A stretch of 64,000 nt of DNA from Staphylococcus succinus (GCF_029024945.1 NZ_CP118976.1:2170001-2234000), one strand, 5' to 3'. Numbered from the stretch's first letter, positions 8,138 to 17,777 are shown. Notes: a model not told the origin generated them from the sequence alone. A program made the numbers and translations.

Positions 8138-9556
8138 ATGTTTAAACCAAAATACAAGCAAATTATCGATGATATCATGACACAAATAAATAAGGGAACG
8201 TTGGAACCAGGCATGAAATTACCTTCACAAAGACAAATGGTACAACATTATAATGTTAACCGTTCAACTGTTATACAGGCATTAGATATTCTTCAAAGCT
8301 ATGGTGTTTTAGAGGCCAAAGAACGAAGCGGTTTGTTTCTTTCTGACAACAAACTCAATACATATATCAATAATAATATAAATTGGCATAAGTATATTAG
8401 TAGTAGCACCACTAAAAATAATCAGTATTTCATAAAAAAAATAAATGAATTAGAATTTAAGCCAAATATAATTCGCTTAGGTACCGGAGAGTTAGCACCA
8501 AATCTAATACCCAATGACAAATTCCAGGATATCCTCTCTTCCAACCAAACTACCAATTTGCTCAACACTAATTATGAACCTCCATTAGGAAATTTAAATC
8601 TTAGAACAGCGATAATTAATCATGTTAAGAAACTTGGTATCATATGCACAACAGACAACGTTTGTATTACCTCTGGTGCATTACAAGGTTTAAAATTAAT
8701 TGCCGATGGGTTATTGATTCCTCAATCTAAAATTATTGTAGAAACCCCATCTTATATTAACTCTATACACACTTGGCATAATAATAGAGCAGATATCAAA
8801 TACCTGTCCATAACTGAAATAAAGAAAAATATTAACAATATATTTAAAGCGCAATCCGAATATCACAACAGTATTTTTTACTGTATTCCTAATTTACATA
8901 ACCCCACTCAACATTCATACACATTAGAGCAAAAGCAAAAGCTAATCGCTCAATGTAAACAAACTGGTATCCCAATTGTAGAAGATGATGTATATGGTGA
9001 TTTATATTTTGAAGATTCCCGCCCTATACCATTAAAATCTTTAGAGGATAACGATAATATTTTATATTTAAGTAGCCTCTCCAAAACCGTAAGCCCTGGC
9101 TTAAGAATAGGTTGGATTATTGGTAAAGCTTCGGTTGTCTCCCATTTAGCCGATTTAAAAATGCAAAATGACTATGGTGCAAGTTCTCTGTCGCAATTCG
9201 TTGCTACTGAATGGCTAAACAATCCAAAGTACCACGACCATCATATTCAGACCTTAAAGCAAGCGCTAATAGCTAAGCGAGATGCTTTTTTGACATCGCT
9301 CACAACTCACTTTAATCAAATCGGCACATGGCAAATACCACAAGGTTCATTTTATATTTGGTGTAAACTCAACGTTGCCATTGATATGAAATCGTTATTT
9401 GATGAAGCAATAAAACATAATCTACTTATTAATCCCGGAGAGATATATGATACACAATCATCAAACTATATCCGTTTTTCCTATGCTTACATTAATATAG
9501 AGGACATAGATCATGCTTTATATACACTAAGTAAACTTATAAAATCACAATCTTAG
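8138..9556 (+). CDS. MocR/PdxR-type GntR regulator with aminotransferase domain
   Basis: 472 residues: a GntR winged helix at about 1-72 (SQRQMVQHYNVNRSTV) and a fold-type I aminotransferase domain at about 100-470. The PLP-binding lysine is Lys316 in SSLSKTVSPGLRIGW. Such proteins sense PLP or an amino acid through an external aldimine and rarely act as free enzymes. The neighbour is a divergent LysE exporter, so control of amino-acid export is the likely job, although PdxR-like control of PLP metabolism cannot be excluded (no pdxST nearby). AGGAG lies seven bases before the ATG. Confidence 0.88.
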   Translation: MFKPKYKQIIDDIMTQINKGTLEPGMKLPSQRQMVQHYNVNRSTVIQALDILQSYGVLEAKERSGLFLSDNKLNTYINNNINWHKYISSSTTKNNQYFIKKINELEFKPNIIRLGTGELAPNLIPNDKFQDILSSNQTTNLLNTNYEPPLGNLNLRTAIINHVKKLGIICTTDNVCITSGALQGLKLIADGLLIPQSKIIVETPSYINSIHTWHNNRADIKYLSITEIKKNINNIFKAQSEYHNSIFYCIPNLHNPTQHSYTLEQKQKLIAQCKQTGIPIVEDDVYGDLYFEDSRPIPLKSLEDNDNILYLSSLSKTVSPGLRIGWIIGKASVVSHLADLKMQNDYGASSLSQFVATEWLNNPKYHDHHIQTLKQALIAKRDAFLTSLTTHFNQIGTWQIPQGSFYIWCKLNVAIDMKSLFDEAIKHNLLINPGEIYDTQSSNYIRFSYAYINIEDIDHALYTLSKLIKSQS

Positions 9557-9570
9557 CTACTGAAATAAAA

Positions 9571-9616
9571 AATAGGATACAAAAATCCATGACTTTATGG
9601 ATTTTTGTATCCTATT
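9571..9616. terminator. Bidirectional terminator
   Basis: A perfect 20-bp stem (AATAGGATACAAAAATCCAT and its complement) with a six-base loop lies between the convergent mocR and GNAT genes. Confidence 0.88.
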
Positions 9617-9627
9617 ACAGCGTCTTG

Positions 9628-10182
9628 CTATTTTACATATCTAGTTAAATCTTTATAATACCTTACACATTTTTTTAGGGAATGCTGTTTACTAAGGTCA
9701 GGATAATCAAAATAATCGTAAACGGTCATGCCAATCTTTTCCATGACTTTACGTGAAGGTTCATTGTTTTCTGATGTAAAGGCATATATTTCATTCACAC
9801 CTTTTTCTCTAGCATAATTCAAGACTGCTTCAGCACCTTCTGTAGCAAATCCATTGCCCCAAACTTCAGGAATTAAACGCCAGCCAATTTCATTAAAAGG
9901 TAGTTCTTCAAATGAATATTTACTCTCTTTACTCACATAATTCAAACCAATGAACCCTAACCAACCATTGGTTTCTTTCAATTCAACAGCAAACAAACCA
10001 ATACCGTGAGCCTTTATATTTTCATTCATTTTATTCATATCGTGTTCTGAACGTCGATAACTTAATAAGCTTGGAAAGTATCTTCTAACTTGTGGATTGG
10101 CATTCATTTGCTGGAATAATAGTAAATCTTCCTCTTGCCAGTCTCGTAACCTTAAACGTTCAGTTTCAATATAAACTGTCAT
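9628..10182 (-). CDS. GNAT family N-acetyltransferase (RimJ/RimL type)
   Basis: 184 residues beginning IETERLRLRDWQEED, the typical start of RimJ/RimL-like acetyltransferases, with the acetyl-CoA motif around GNGFATEGAEAVLNYA (about 109-124) and the ENNEPSRKVMEKIGM motif (about 140-154). The substrate (protein N-terminus, amino acid or antibiotic) cannot be told. AGAGGTG precedes the ATG. It is probably monocistronic. Confidence 0.88.
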   Translation of the reverse strand: MTVYIETERLRLRDWQEEDLLLFQQMNANPQVRRYFPSLLSYRRSEHDMNKMNENIKAHGIGLFAVELKETNGWLGFIGLNYVSKESKYSFEELPFNEIGWRLIPEVWGNGFATEGAEAVLNYAREKGVNEIYAFTSENNEPSRKVMEKIGMTVYDYFDYPDLSKQHSLKKCVRYYKDLTRYVK

Positions 10183-10280
10183 AGCGTTACACCTCTAAAC
10201 TGGTAAAATAAATTTCAATAGAAAAGTAACGCGTTATGAAACTTGTCATACCGCGCCACCCTCTAAATTTTCAAAAGTGA

Positions 10281-10577
10281 TTATGCTTTTGAAATATAAC
10301 TAATTAATTCAACATTTACCGCTACTTCTTTTAAACGATTACGTTCACTTTTCGGCGCAGTGAATGTTGCATCAATAAAATCATTTTTATGATTTAATCT
10401 ATAGGTAGCAACAAATGTGTCTGTATCCGACTCAAAATTTGGTAAATGTGCAATCACACGTTTAATTTCACCTGTTGAATCTTTAATTTGTCTACCTGTG
10501 ATATTTTCAATTTCTCTACCTAATTCTGGCAAAGTGATCGTACGACCTTCTAATAAGTTAAAATCTTTTTCATGCAT
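10281..10577 (-). CDS. Conserved hypothetical protein, 98 residues, probably SigB-driven
   Basis: A soluble, mixed alpha/beta protein beginning MHEKDFNLLEGRTITLPELG. No family is recognised, there is no signal peptide or membrane segment, and there are no cysteines. AGAGAGGT precedes the ATG. A sigma-B promoter lies about 165 bp upstream, with a stem-loop in the leader between them. Codon use is like its neighbours. A stress-induced protein of unknown function is as far as the sequence goes. Confidence 0.7.
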   Translation of the reverse strand: MHEKDFNLLEGRTITLPELGREIENITGRQIKDSTGEIKRVIAHLPNFESDTDTFVATYRLNHKNDFIDATFTAPKSERNRLKEVAVNVELISYISKA

Positions 10578-10611
10578 AATGATTACCTCTCTCCCTATGT
10601 AGCATAATTAT

Positions 10612-10649
10612 TTACTTCATCCTATAAAACAACCAACCCTATGAAGTAA
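10612..10649. repeat. Leader stem-loop upstream of the 98-residue protein
   Basis: TTACTTCAT (10612-10620) pairs exactly with ATGAAGTAA (10641-10649) around a 20-base loop. It lies in the predicted leader of the downstream minus-strand gene, 35 bp before its start, and lacks a T-run, so it is a leader structure or operator rather than a terminator. Confidence 0.45.
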
Positions 10650-10740
10650 TATTTTTGAATAGTAATTAACCTTTATACGATTATTATTTTTTATATTTTT
10701 ACTCTTATATATTTTACACTAAACTACATTATGATTAATG

Positions 10741-10766
10741 ATACCCATTATAGCAATTACTAAAAC
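10741..10766 (-). promoter_or_regulatory. Predicted sigma-B promoter
   Basis: On the minus strand GTTTTA (10766-10761), 14 bp, GGGTAT (10746-10741) matches the sigma-B consensus very closely. It faces the 98-residue protein, giving a leader of about 155 bases. It is the only strong signal seen in the 332-bp gap 10578-10909. Confidence 0.65.
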
Positions 10767-10909
10767 CATAATACAATAATTTCCGAGGAAATACTGTACT
10801 ACAATTTGATAATACCATAGAGCACGATAGAGTTATATTATACATATAGAGTAATATAATCACCGTTCATTAATTTCAAATGTAATGTTATAACACGTGC
10901 ATTATTACA

Positions 10910-11122
10910 TTATGTATCCGCACTAATATCTTTTTCTAGACTTTTTGACTTTTCTTTTAATTTATCATGTTCTTTTTTCAATTTTTCTTGTTGTTTCTTC
11001 AAATCTTTATTTTGTTTTTCTAATTTATCTACGTCTTTTTCCAATGCAGCTTTTTCATCACTTTTACCACATGCAGACAATGTAATCGTTGCTGCCAATA
11101 TGAGTGTTAAACATTTTTTCAT
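10910..11122 (-). CDS. Small coiled-coil lipoprotein
   Basis: 70 residues: a signal peptide ending in the lipobox LSAC (acylated Cys18), then about 50 residues rich in Lys, Glu and Leu with heptad spacing (LEKQNKDLKKQQEKLKKEH), a likely coiled coil. It would be a membrane-anchored surface lipoprotein of unknown role. AAGGAG precedes the ATG. It is 44 bp downstream of the GNAT gene on the same strand and may be cotranscribed with it. Confidence 0.8.
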   Translation of the reverse strand: MKKCLTLILAATITLSACGKSDEKAALEKDVDKLEKQNKDLKKQQEKLKKEHDKLKEKSKSLEKDISADT

Positions 11123-11166
11123 GTAGGAACTCCTTCATATTTCATTATAATATATTAATTTTATCA

Positions 11167-11634
11167 TTATTTTTTGTTATCTTCATTAATAGTCTTTAAG
11201 TTTTTTGTCATAATTACCTTACTAATATGATAATCACGTTGAAGATTTATATTTTTCATCTGTATATTGTCATAAGCAACAGTACTTTCAATTTGTTGTA
11301 CACCTAATAAAATTGCCCAGTCTTCTATTGCATCTTTAAATCGTGAAGCAAGTCCTTGTTGACGATATTGTTCATCTACATAAAGCATTTCAATAACGAC
11401 TTTATCAAGATTTTTTTCATATCGCGCCCAAATAAATCCTTTTAATTGATTCTTTTCGAAATCAGCTAATATGATATCACGCTTATAGTATAAACCACGT
11501 TCAATCATTTCTTCACGTAGCGCAATAGATATTGAAGACATATGATAATTTTCATATTGACGTTCAAGTTCACGTTCATGTATTTTAGCTATTTCATATA
11601 TATAGTCTTTCTGTTGATAAGAAACTTTCTTCAT
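11167..11634 (-). CDS. GNAT family N-acetyltransferase
   Basis: 155 residues with the acetyl-CoA-binding core VIEMLYVDEQYRQQGLASRF (about 80-99, the RxxGxA loop), which places it in the GNAT superfamily. The substrate is unknown. AAAGGAG precedes the ATG at 11634. It is divergent from the DUF1129 gene, the two regulatory regions sharing under 100 bp. Confidence 0.82.
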   Translation of the reverse strand: MKKVSYQQKDYIYEIAKIHERELERQYENYHMSSISIALREEMIERGLYYKRDIILADFEKNQLKGFIWARYEKNLDKVVIEMLYVDEQYRQQGLASRFKDAIEDWAILLGVQQIESTVAYDNIQMKNINLQRDYHISKVIMTKNLKTINEDNKK

Positions 11635-11729
11635 ATTTACTCCTTTGAAAAGTAATGTTGATTTATATTGTTATATTCGTCATAATTGTCCTTATTATTA
11701 TATTTTATAAAAAGGACTGCAAAATTCAA

Positions 11730-12413
11730 ATGAAATCTACTGAAAGATTAACGCGTGAAAACAATGTAAAATCTTTGCGATTGAATAACACCGATAGAGC
11801 TATTTTTGAAAAATATATGACTTTCGTTCGTGCAGATTTAAGCGTGAACCCGCATGATTCAGAAAAGATGTTGAATCGCATCTTATATCAATTATTTAGA
11901 GCTGAAAAAGAAGGTCAACTTGCAATGGATTTCTTTAATCATAATCCTAAAGCACATGCTAAGGCAGAATTAAAAAAGCTTCCAAATGAGACATTAATAA
12001 ACATCTTCAAATATATTATGCAACATTTTATATTATTTATAGGTATTTTTTGTTTTTTAAAAGGATTTATCGGCTTCTTTATTGGTGCGAATCGCCTATA
12101 TTTATACACATTTCCAATCATGATTGTAGTTGGATTTGGAATTATATTTTTATTTATATGGATGTTGTTTAGAACAGTTCAAATGCAATGCTTCACTAAA
12201 TCACATTGGACTTGGGTTTTAACCTATATCGTCATATTGTTGCTTTTATCTGCAATATTCTACGTGTTTTTTATACCACAATCTATTTTAGCGTTTGGAC
12301 CTTATTTTATGATTAGCAATTGGACCTTTATAATTTTCTCTTTAATTATATTGCCTATAGCACTATATGTGGATCATCACTATGTAAATAAAAGCACAAA
12401 TACTTCTCTATAA
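11730..12413 (+). CDS. DUF1129-family membrane protein
   Basis: 227 residues: a cytoplasmic helical N-terminal part (about 1-85, containing EGQLAMDFFNHNPKAHAKAE, like the DUF1129 signature) and four to five membrane helices. The frame is open back to an ATG at 11655, but that would add an unusual hydrophobic N-terminus without a ribosome site. The ATG at 11730 gives the family-like start MKSTERLTRENN, with AAAGGA 13 bases upstream. The start is therefore inferred. The role is unknown. Confidence 0.7.
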   Translation: MKSTERLTRENNVKSLRLNNTDRAIFEKYMTFVRADLSVNPHDSEKMLNRILYQLFRAEKEGQLAMDFFNHNPKAHAKAELKKLPNETLINIFKYIMQHFILFIGIFCFLKGFIGFFIGANRLYLYTFPIMIVVGFGIIFLFIWMLFRTVQMQCFTKSHWTWVLTYIVILLLLSAIFYVFFIPQSILAFGPYFMISNWTFIIFSLIILPIALYVDHHYVNKSTNTSL

Positions 12414-12483
12414 TTAGAAAGGTAAAGCGTTATATTTCAGTTCATAGCATTTATAAAACAGACTTATCTCAATTTACACGCTT

Positions 12484-12520
12484 AAAAGCACCCATCTACT
12501 AAAAATAGATGGGTGCTTTT
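12484..12520. terminator. Bidirectional terminator
   Basis: A perfect 15-bp stem (AAAAGCACCCATCTA and its complement) with a seven-base loop lies between the convergent DUF1129 and MFS genes. Confidence 0.88.
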
Positions 12521-12590
12521 AATTTTAAATATTAGCATTGATTACTCAAATGACTGATAAAGCAATCATTAAATTCAAATGGTACCATCT

Positions 12591-13754
12591 CTATGATGGT
12601 GCCATACCTTCTTTTCTCTCTACAACAATACTGATGGATAAAAATACAAGACCTATCACTGTCAAAATTGGTGCAATAAGGCTTAATGATGCTAAAGGTA
12701 AATTAGTCACAACTACGCCACCTATAAAAGCACCTAAAGCATTACCTAAATTAAAGGCTGATTGATTCAGTGTACTAGCAAGCGTTGGCGCGTCTTTTGA
12801 AATAAGCGTACTTTTAAATTGTAACGAAGGGCTCATACTAAATCCTATTAAACCAAAGAAGAAAATCCCCGCAACCATTAGGAAACCGTTCATTTGTATA
12901 AAGTATAATAAGATGAAATAAAGAATAAAGACTACAAATATAACTTGTAATGCTTTATTTATATTTTTGTCTGCAAGTTTACCTCCAACAATATTCCCTA
13001 AAGTCACACCGACTCCAAAAATAATTAATAGGAAAGAAATTAAATGTTCTTGCACATGTGACACTTCAGTCAATACTGAAGAAATATATGTGAAATATGC
13101 AAACACACTGCTAAACCCAAATAATGTAACTGCTAAAGTCAACCACAAGCGTTTTTCTTTTAAAATTTTCAATTCATTAAGTACTGAAGACTTCACAGTG
13201 TCACGTTGCATTGGTACAAACACTATGATACCAATTAATGCTAAAGCACCTATAATTGAGATAATTATAAACGTCATAGGCCATCCAAAATTTTGGCCAA
13301 CTAATGTTCCAAATGGTACGCCAAGAATATTACTTAAGCTTAGTCCCATAAACATTAAAGCCATAGCGCTCGCACGTTTTTCAGGTCTGACCATACTAGC
13401 TGCCAAAATTGAACCAATACCAAAGAATGAACCATGCGCTAATGAAGTAACAATACGACTTGTCATCATTAATCCGTAACTGGGACTAAATGAAACTGCT
13501 AAGTTTCCTAGTATAAAAATCCCCATCAATGCAAGTAACAAATATTTACGATTCCATTTGATTGTTAACATAACTAAAATTGGACCACCAATAGCTACAC
13601 CCAATGCATAGCCAGTAATAAGTTGTCCCGCTTGGCTTACTGAAACGTCAAAATCTCGCGCAATGTTCGGTAATAGTCCCATAATAACAAATTCCGACAT
13701 CCCTATCGCAAACGCTCCAATAGCAAGCATCCATATAGCAACTGGATATTTCAT
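12591..13754 (-). CDS. MFS transporter, DHA1 (AraJ/PbuE-like) family
   Basis: 387 residues and 12 predicted helices. The N-terminal IGMSEFVIMGLLPNIARDF and the motif-A-like loop between helices 2 and 3 place it with AraJ/YdeA/PbuE-type drug, sugar or purine effluxers. The substrate is not predictable from sequence. The frame reads back to a TTG at 13769, but GGAGGGAG sits eight bases before the ATG at 13754. It is monocistronic, with a hairpin on either side. Confidence 0.85.
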   Translation of the reverse strand: MKYPVAIWMLAIGAFAIGMSEFVIMGLLPNIARDFDVSVSQAGQLITGYALGVAIGGPILVMLTIKWNRKYLLLALMGIFILGNLAVSFSPSYGLMMTSRIVTSLAHGSFFGIGSILAASMVRPEKRASAMALMFMGLSLSNILGVPFGTLVGQNFGWPMTFIIISIIGALALIGIIVFVPMQRDTVKSSVLNELKILKEKRLWLTLAVTLFGFSSVFAYFTYISSVLTEVSHVQEHLISFLLIIFGVGVTLGNIVGGKLADKNINKALQVIFVVFILYFILLYFIQMNGFLMVAGIFFFGLIGFSMSPSLQFKSTLISKDAPTLASTLNQSAFNLGNALGAFIGGVVVTNLPLASLSLIAPILTVIGLVFLSISIVVERKEGMAPS

Positions 13755-13945
13755 TTTGGCTCCCTCCAATTTCCATTTTTTTCAAACATGGTTGTGATTA
13801 TACTAAAATTAAGTAAGTGAAAACAAGGGTGTTGCTCAATTTACATCATAAATACGCTTACATTTCATTTGACATTCATCAATTTGTCATTTTTTAAATT
13901 ATTTGCTATCTATTTACACATTGAAATACATTTTGTAAGAAAAAA

Positions 13946-14024
13946 AGAGTTAGTTATCATCTAATGGAATGAATAAGTGTCACGTCTCCTAACACCTATA
14001 TTTCGAAAGATTATAACTAACTCT
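13946..14024 (-). terminator. Terminator of the DUF456 gene
   Basis: AGAGTTAGTTATCATCT (13946-13962) pairs with its near-complement at 14008-14024. On the minus strand the stem is followed by a run of T's. The loop of about 45 bases is unusually long. Confidence 0.6.
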
Positions 14025-14036
14025 ATAAATTGAATT

Positions 14037-14525
14037 TTAATTGATCAATAACGCATCTATGAAGAACCAAACAACCATAATAAACATGATAAATGCTTGT
14101 GCAGCAGAACTCGCTAAGAAAGCGACAACCGATCCAAAACTTGCTTTCAATGCTTTTGCCAAATTTGGCTCTTGAATCATTTCTACAATTAGTACTGCTA
14201 CAAAAGGAATAATAATAATCCCAAATGGTGGGAAAACAAAACAACCGATGATCACACCAACTAGTGCGGCATATTCACTCATTTTAGAACCACCAAATTT
14301 ATTCACGAAGTATTTATTCATTAAGAAATCTGCTACTAAAATAAATACTGTAAACAAAATCATAGAAACATAGAAAACCCATGATAAATGACCATTATGA
14401 AAACCGAATTGATAAATTAGAAAACCAATCCATAATACGAGTACAGATGGAATAATAGGTTTAATTAAACCTACAAAGGCTAAAATAAAAGCTACTATAA
14501 TTAATAACCATAATATAGCTGTCAT
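14037..14525 (-). CDS. DUF456 domain-containing membrane protein
   Basis: 162 residues and four to five helices. The glycine-rich hairpin VGVIIGCFVFPPFGIIIIPFV (about 87-107, split by prolines) and the C-terminal small-residue helix are typical of DUF456. The function is unknown. It starts five bases after the stop of the upstream MFS gene, so it is the second gene of a two-gene operon and is probably translated by coupling (no strong ribosome site). Confidence 0.8.
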   Translation of the reverse strand: MTAILWLLIIVAFILAFVGLIKPIIPSVLVLWIGFLIYQFGFHNGHLSWVFYVSMILFTVFILVADFLMNKYFVNKFGGSKMSEYAALVGVIIGCFVFPPFGIIIIPFVAVLIVEMIQEPNLAKALKASFGSVVAFLASSAAQAFIMFIMVVWFFIDALLIN

Positions 14526-14530
14526 TTGGA

Positions 14531-15742
14531 CTACACCATACTTTCTTCAGTAAATTTTTGATCTTTTGTGAAATATATTAATATCATTCCTATAAAAATA
14601 GCAGCTGAAGATACAAAGAATACATTACCTAAACCAACCCATTGCCCCATAAAACCACCGAGCAAGTTACCACAAAATTGACCAATTACCATTGCATTAG
14701 CAAATAGCGTAGATGCGTAGCCTGGGAAGTCGGGAAGAATATCTTGAAAATAGCTGATGCCTAAACCAAGTAATATAGCTAAAAATATAGCTAAAAAGAC
14801 TTGCCCTACAAACATCATAATTAGACTATCAAAAACACCTATACTAAAATAAAACAACCCACCAAAAAGTCCACCTAATATTAACAAAGTTCTAGTTGTA
14901 AGTTTCGCAGATAATACACCTAGCAACACCATAAATGGTACTTCAAGTCCAGCACAAAGACTCGCAAGACCACCTACAAAACCTTCTGGTTCTTTCAAAT
15001 ATTTCGTAACATATAACGGCATATTTAAGGTGTACATCCATTGCCCTATGTGTAATAAAATAAATGCTAAAAATGGTACGAATAACTTTTTATCTCGCAA
15101 CATATTAGGCGCTGCCTTTTCAATATGAGTAATGTCAGTGACATTCTTTTTATTCGTCTTTATATCTTTAAAGAAGAACACCTGTAATAACAAGGTGAAT
15201 AAGATGATTGTAATTGTACCACCAAACAAACCTGAATATCCATTCAAACTAAGTAATAGTGTACCGATTAACGGACCAAATAAGAATCCAAAAGAAAACA
15301 TTGAACGTAGTACTGCATTGGCAAATTTCGCTTTGTCTTTAGAAGCCGAAGCATTAATTGACTCTCTCGCTGATGCATACATTTGAGGCATTGCTGGTGC
15401 AAAACACCCTTGGAAAATAGCATATAAAGCTATAAATATCCAAATTTCATGAATATAAAAATATATAGAAAAACTTAGTGCTCCCATAAACAATGCTGCA
15501 ATAATAATAATTTTCCTATTAATATTATGTGTATCGGAAAACCGTGCAACAATAGTGTTCATAATAAATTGTGTAATAGCCGCTAATCCGAGGAGTAAAC
15601 CATATTGCGAAGATGTCATGCCTAATTCATTTGTAGCAAATAAGATAAGGAAAGGCACTGTTATTGCAATCCCCATTCCTAAAAGCATCATATTTACAAC
15701 AAATAATTTATAATTTTTAATATGTAATAACGCTCCAAACAT
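14531..15742 (-). CDS. MFS transporter, sugar-efflux (SetA/SotA-like)
   Basis: 403 residues and 12 helices. Blocks such as GMTSSQYGLLLGLAAI, RFSDTHNINRK (motif A) and PAMPQMYASARE resemble the Set family of sugar efflux transporters. The real substrate is not known; related staphylococcal pumps include drug exporters. AGAGG lies eight bases before the ATG. It is cotranscribed with the DUF456 gene. Confidence 0.8.
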   Translation of the reverse strand: MFGALLHIKNYKLFVVNMMLLGMGIAITVPFLILFATNELGMTSSQYGLLLGLAAITQFIMNTIVARFSDTHNINRKIIIIAALFMGALSFSIYFYIHEIWIFIALYAIFQGCFAPAMPQMYASARESINASASKDKAKFANAVLRSMFSFGFLFGPLIGTLLLSLNGYSGLFGGTITIILFTLLLQVFFFKDIKTNKKNVTDITHIEKAAPNMLRDKKLFVPFLAFILLHIGQWMYTLNMPLYVTKYLKEPEGFVGGLASLCAGLEVPFMVLLGVLSAKLTTRTLLILGGLFGGLFYFSIGVFDSLIMMFVGQVFLAIFLAILLGLGISYFQDILPDFPGYASTLFANAMVIGQFCGNLLGGFMGQWVGLGNVFFVSSAAIFIGMILIYFTKDQKFTEESMV

Positions 15743-15823
15743 TGAGTCGACCTCTATTCTTATAAATTATGTATTACTTATCATTCATCTTTAAATCACA
15801 GTATTTCAAAAATTATATTGTTG

Positions 15824-16684
15824 TTACTCTTTTGCGACATATTCCATCATTAAATTTATAAATGAATCCACTTGAGGTAACTGCAACATGCTCGAATCAT
15901 AACTTAAAAAGGTCGAACGAATGAGCGGTTTTTCATCTATATTCACACGTTTGAACTCAAATTGTTCGCGATTAATTCGCTTCATCATAATTTCAGGCAA
16001 TATCGTAACACCTACACCATTTAACAGCATCTCTTTACATGTCGCTACTTGGTCAACTGTAATCATTGCTCTATAGTCTTGCCCTATTTGGCTACCATAC
16101 CATTCTTTAATTTGATTGATATAGATGGGATCTGCTTGAAATTCAATAAAAGGCATTTTGTCTACCTCGTCATTACGATCTTTAGGATGAATGAAATAAT
16201 GTTCATCGTTAAATAAATGTGTGTTACTTAAATTCATAATTTTATTACCACGTATAATAATGACATGATAATCTCTGTGATTTGCTTTAATTTGTTCACT
16301 TGAACCTACTTGGACTTGAATTTCTACATTAGGAAATTGTCGCGTATATAAATTTAAAACTTCAGGTAACAATGTCTGTCCAATCAATGAAGAGCAACCT
16401 ATAGAAATAGTACCATTCACTTCACCAATGTGCGCCTGCATTTTATCTAAAAATAAACGCTCTCTATTTAACATATCTCTTGCATGTTCAATAATCATAG
16501 TACCTTCTGTAGTTGTAATCAATTGTTTCTTAGTACGTATAAAAACATCTACCCCAAAAGCATTCTCTATAGCTTTTAAACGTTGAGTGACTGCAGGTTG
16601 AGAAATATATAATATTTCTGCTGCTTTTCTTAATGTTTTCGTTTCATCTAAAGTAGTTAACAAGCGATAATCATCAATCTTCAT
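15824..16684 (-). CDS. LysR-family transcriptional regulator
   Basis: 286 residues: N-terminal HTH at about 1-60 (KTLRKAAEILYISQPAVTQRLKAIE) and a periplasmic-binding-like effector domain at about 87-286. The effector and targets are unknown; the nearby MFS/DUF456 pair is on the same strand 81 bp downstream and may be under its control. AGGGGGAT precedes the ATG. Confidence 0.9.
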   Translation of the reverse strand: MKIDDYRLLTTLDETKTLRKAAEILYISQPAVTQRLKAIENAFGVDVFIRTKKQLITTTEGTMIIEHARDMLNRERLFLDKMQAHIGEVNGTISIGCSSLIGQTLLPEVLNLYTRQFPNVEIQVQVGSSEQIKANHRDYHVIIIRGNKIMNLSNTHLFNDEHYFIHPKDRNDEVDKMPFIEFQADPIYINQIKEWYGSQIGQDYRAMITVDQVATCKEMLLNGVGVTILPEIMMKRINREQFEFKRVNIDEKPLIRSTFLSYDSSMLQLPQVDSFINLMMEYVAKE

Positions 16685-16886
16685 ATTATCCCCCTATATT
16701 TAAAAGCACCATTCTTTGATTCACATATTGATTTATATTTTTCTTAAAGACTTGACTTATTTCACACAAATGAATCGATATATTTAAATTCAATTATAAT
16801 GTTCACTATAACACGATTAAGCCCACACATATACCGAGTTTTCATGTGATAACATGACACTATATCATCTTCAACAAATGTTTCAG

Positions 16887-17639
16887 TTATTGATGTTTTT
16901 GTGATTCATTCTGTGATGGTTCTATTGGTTTATGACTACCATCTTGCGATTTATGGTAATTCTCAGATTGTACATGCTTATTTGGTTGTTGGTGTTTGTT
17001 TTCAGTGGACTTAGGTTCTTTAGGTCTATGCATTTTAGGTCTATGTTCTTTGTGTTTATGTTCTTTGTGTTTATGCTTTTGCGCTTTATTTTGTTTTTGA
17101 GATTTAGCTTTTTGTTTGATTTTATAATAACAATACATAATTTTTTCTTGCATTGTCGGAAAATCCGTATCGATCTTAATCATTAATTGATGTGCGATGA
17201 CATACGCCTCATGATATTGTTTTTTCGTAATTTGTCCTTGATCTAATGCACGTTGTAAATCGTCTTCATCCACAAGCTCATATTCTCCATTAGGTAAGAC
17301 AAGCACATCTAAACATAAATCTATTGTTCGCGCATGCCCTTTTTGCGTAACATTCTTAATATTTATGTCAAAGTAGTACTCTAATGGATTCCCTTTATCA
17401 TCTAGCATCACTGTGATACTATAACGTTTCTTCTCAGGTAAGATTTGTAACCACTGATAATTGTCATCTGCAACGATAATATTCTGACCTACAACATTTA
17501 CTTCTAATGGTTCGCGTACTTTTTTCATTGTAACTAATCCAATGATACCCTTGTACTTGTTATTATTCACTTTTACTTCTATATACTCTCTATCAATGAT
17601 GCGACGCCAGTGACGCTTATCGATATATTTTACTTTCAC
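16887..17639 (-). CDS. DUF402 protein with His/Lys-rich tail
   Basis: 250 residues. Residues about 60-180 form a DUF402 (FomD/Ntdp-like barrel) domain with the metal- and phosphate-site motifs EYYFDINIKNV, DLCLDVLVLPNGEYELVDEDDLQ and GQITKKQYHEA. Members hydrolyse nucleotide di- and triphosphates. The last 70 residues are low-complexity, rich in His, Lys and Gln, with repeats of HKHKEH and HRPK type. The frame opens at 17684, but GGAG lies nine bases before the GTG at 17639, giving the family-like start VKVKYIDKRHWRR. Confidence 0.75.
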   Translation of the reverse strand: MKVKYIDKRHWRRIIDREYIEVKVNNNKYKGIIGLVTMKKVREPLEVNVVGQNIIVADDNYQWLQILPEKKRYSITVMLDDKGNPLEYYFDINIKNVTQKGHARTIDLCLDVLVLPNGEYELVDEDDLQRALDQGQITKKQYHEAYVIAHQLMIKIDTDFPTMQEKIMYCYYKIKQKAKSQKQNKAQKHKHKEHKHKEHRPKMHRPKEPKSTENKHQQPNKHVQSENYHKSQDGSHKPIEPSQNESQKHQ

Positions 17640-17777
17640 TGCCACCAACTCCTTATCATTATTATATAAAACTGATTTCTGCATGTCATCCCATACTTAA
17701 TATTAACCAACTCATAATTTTGTGCCGCGAAATTTATTTATTGTTATTGTACTATATTTCATAGTGTAAAAGCGAAA

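Noticed and set aside
12967..13479. Open frame of 170 codons on the plus strand, antisense to the MFS transporter
   Set aside because: It has no ribosome site, its composition is that of complementary membrane-protein codons, and the opposite strand carries a clear transporter.
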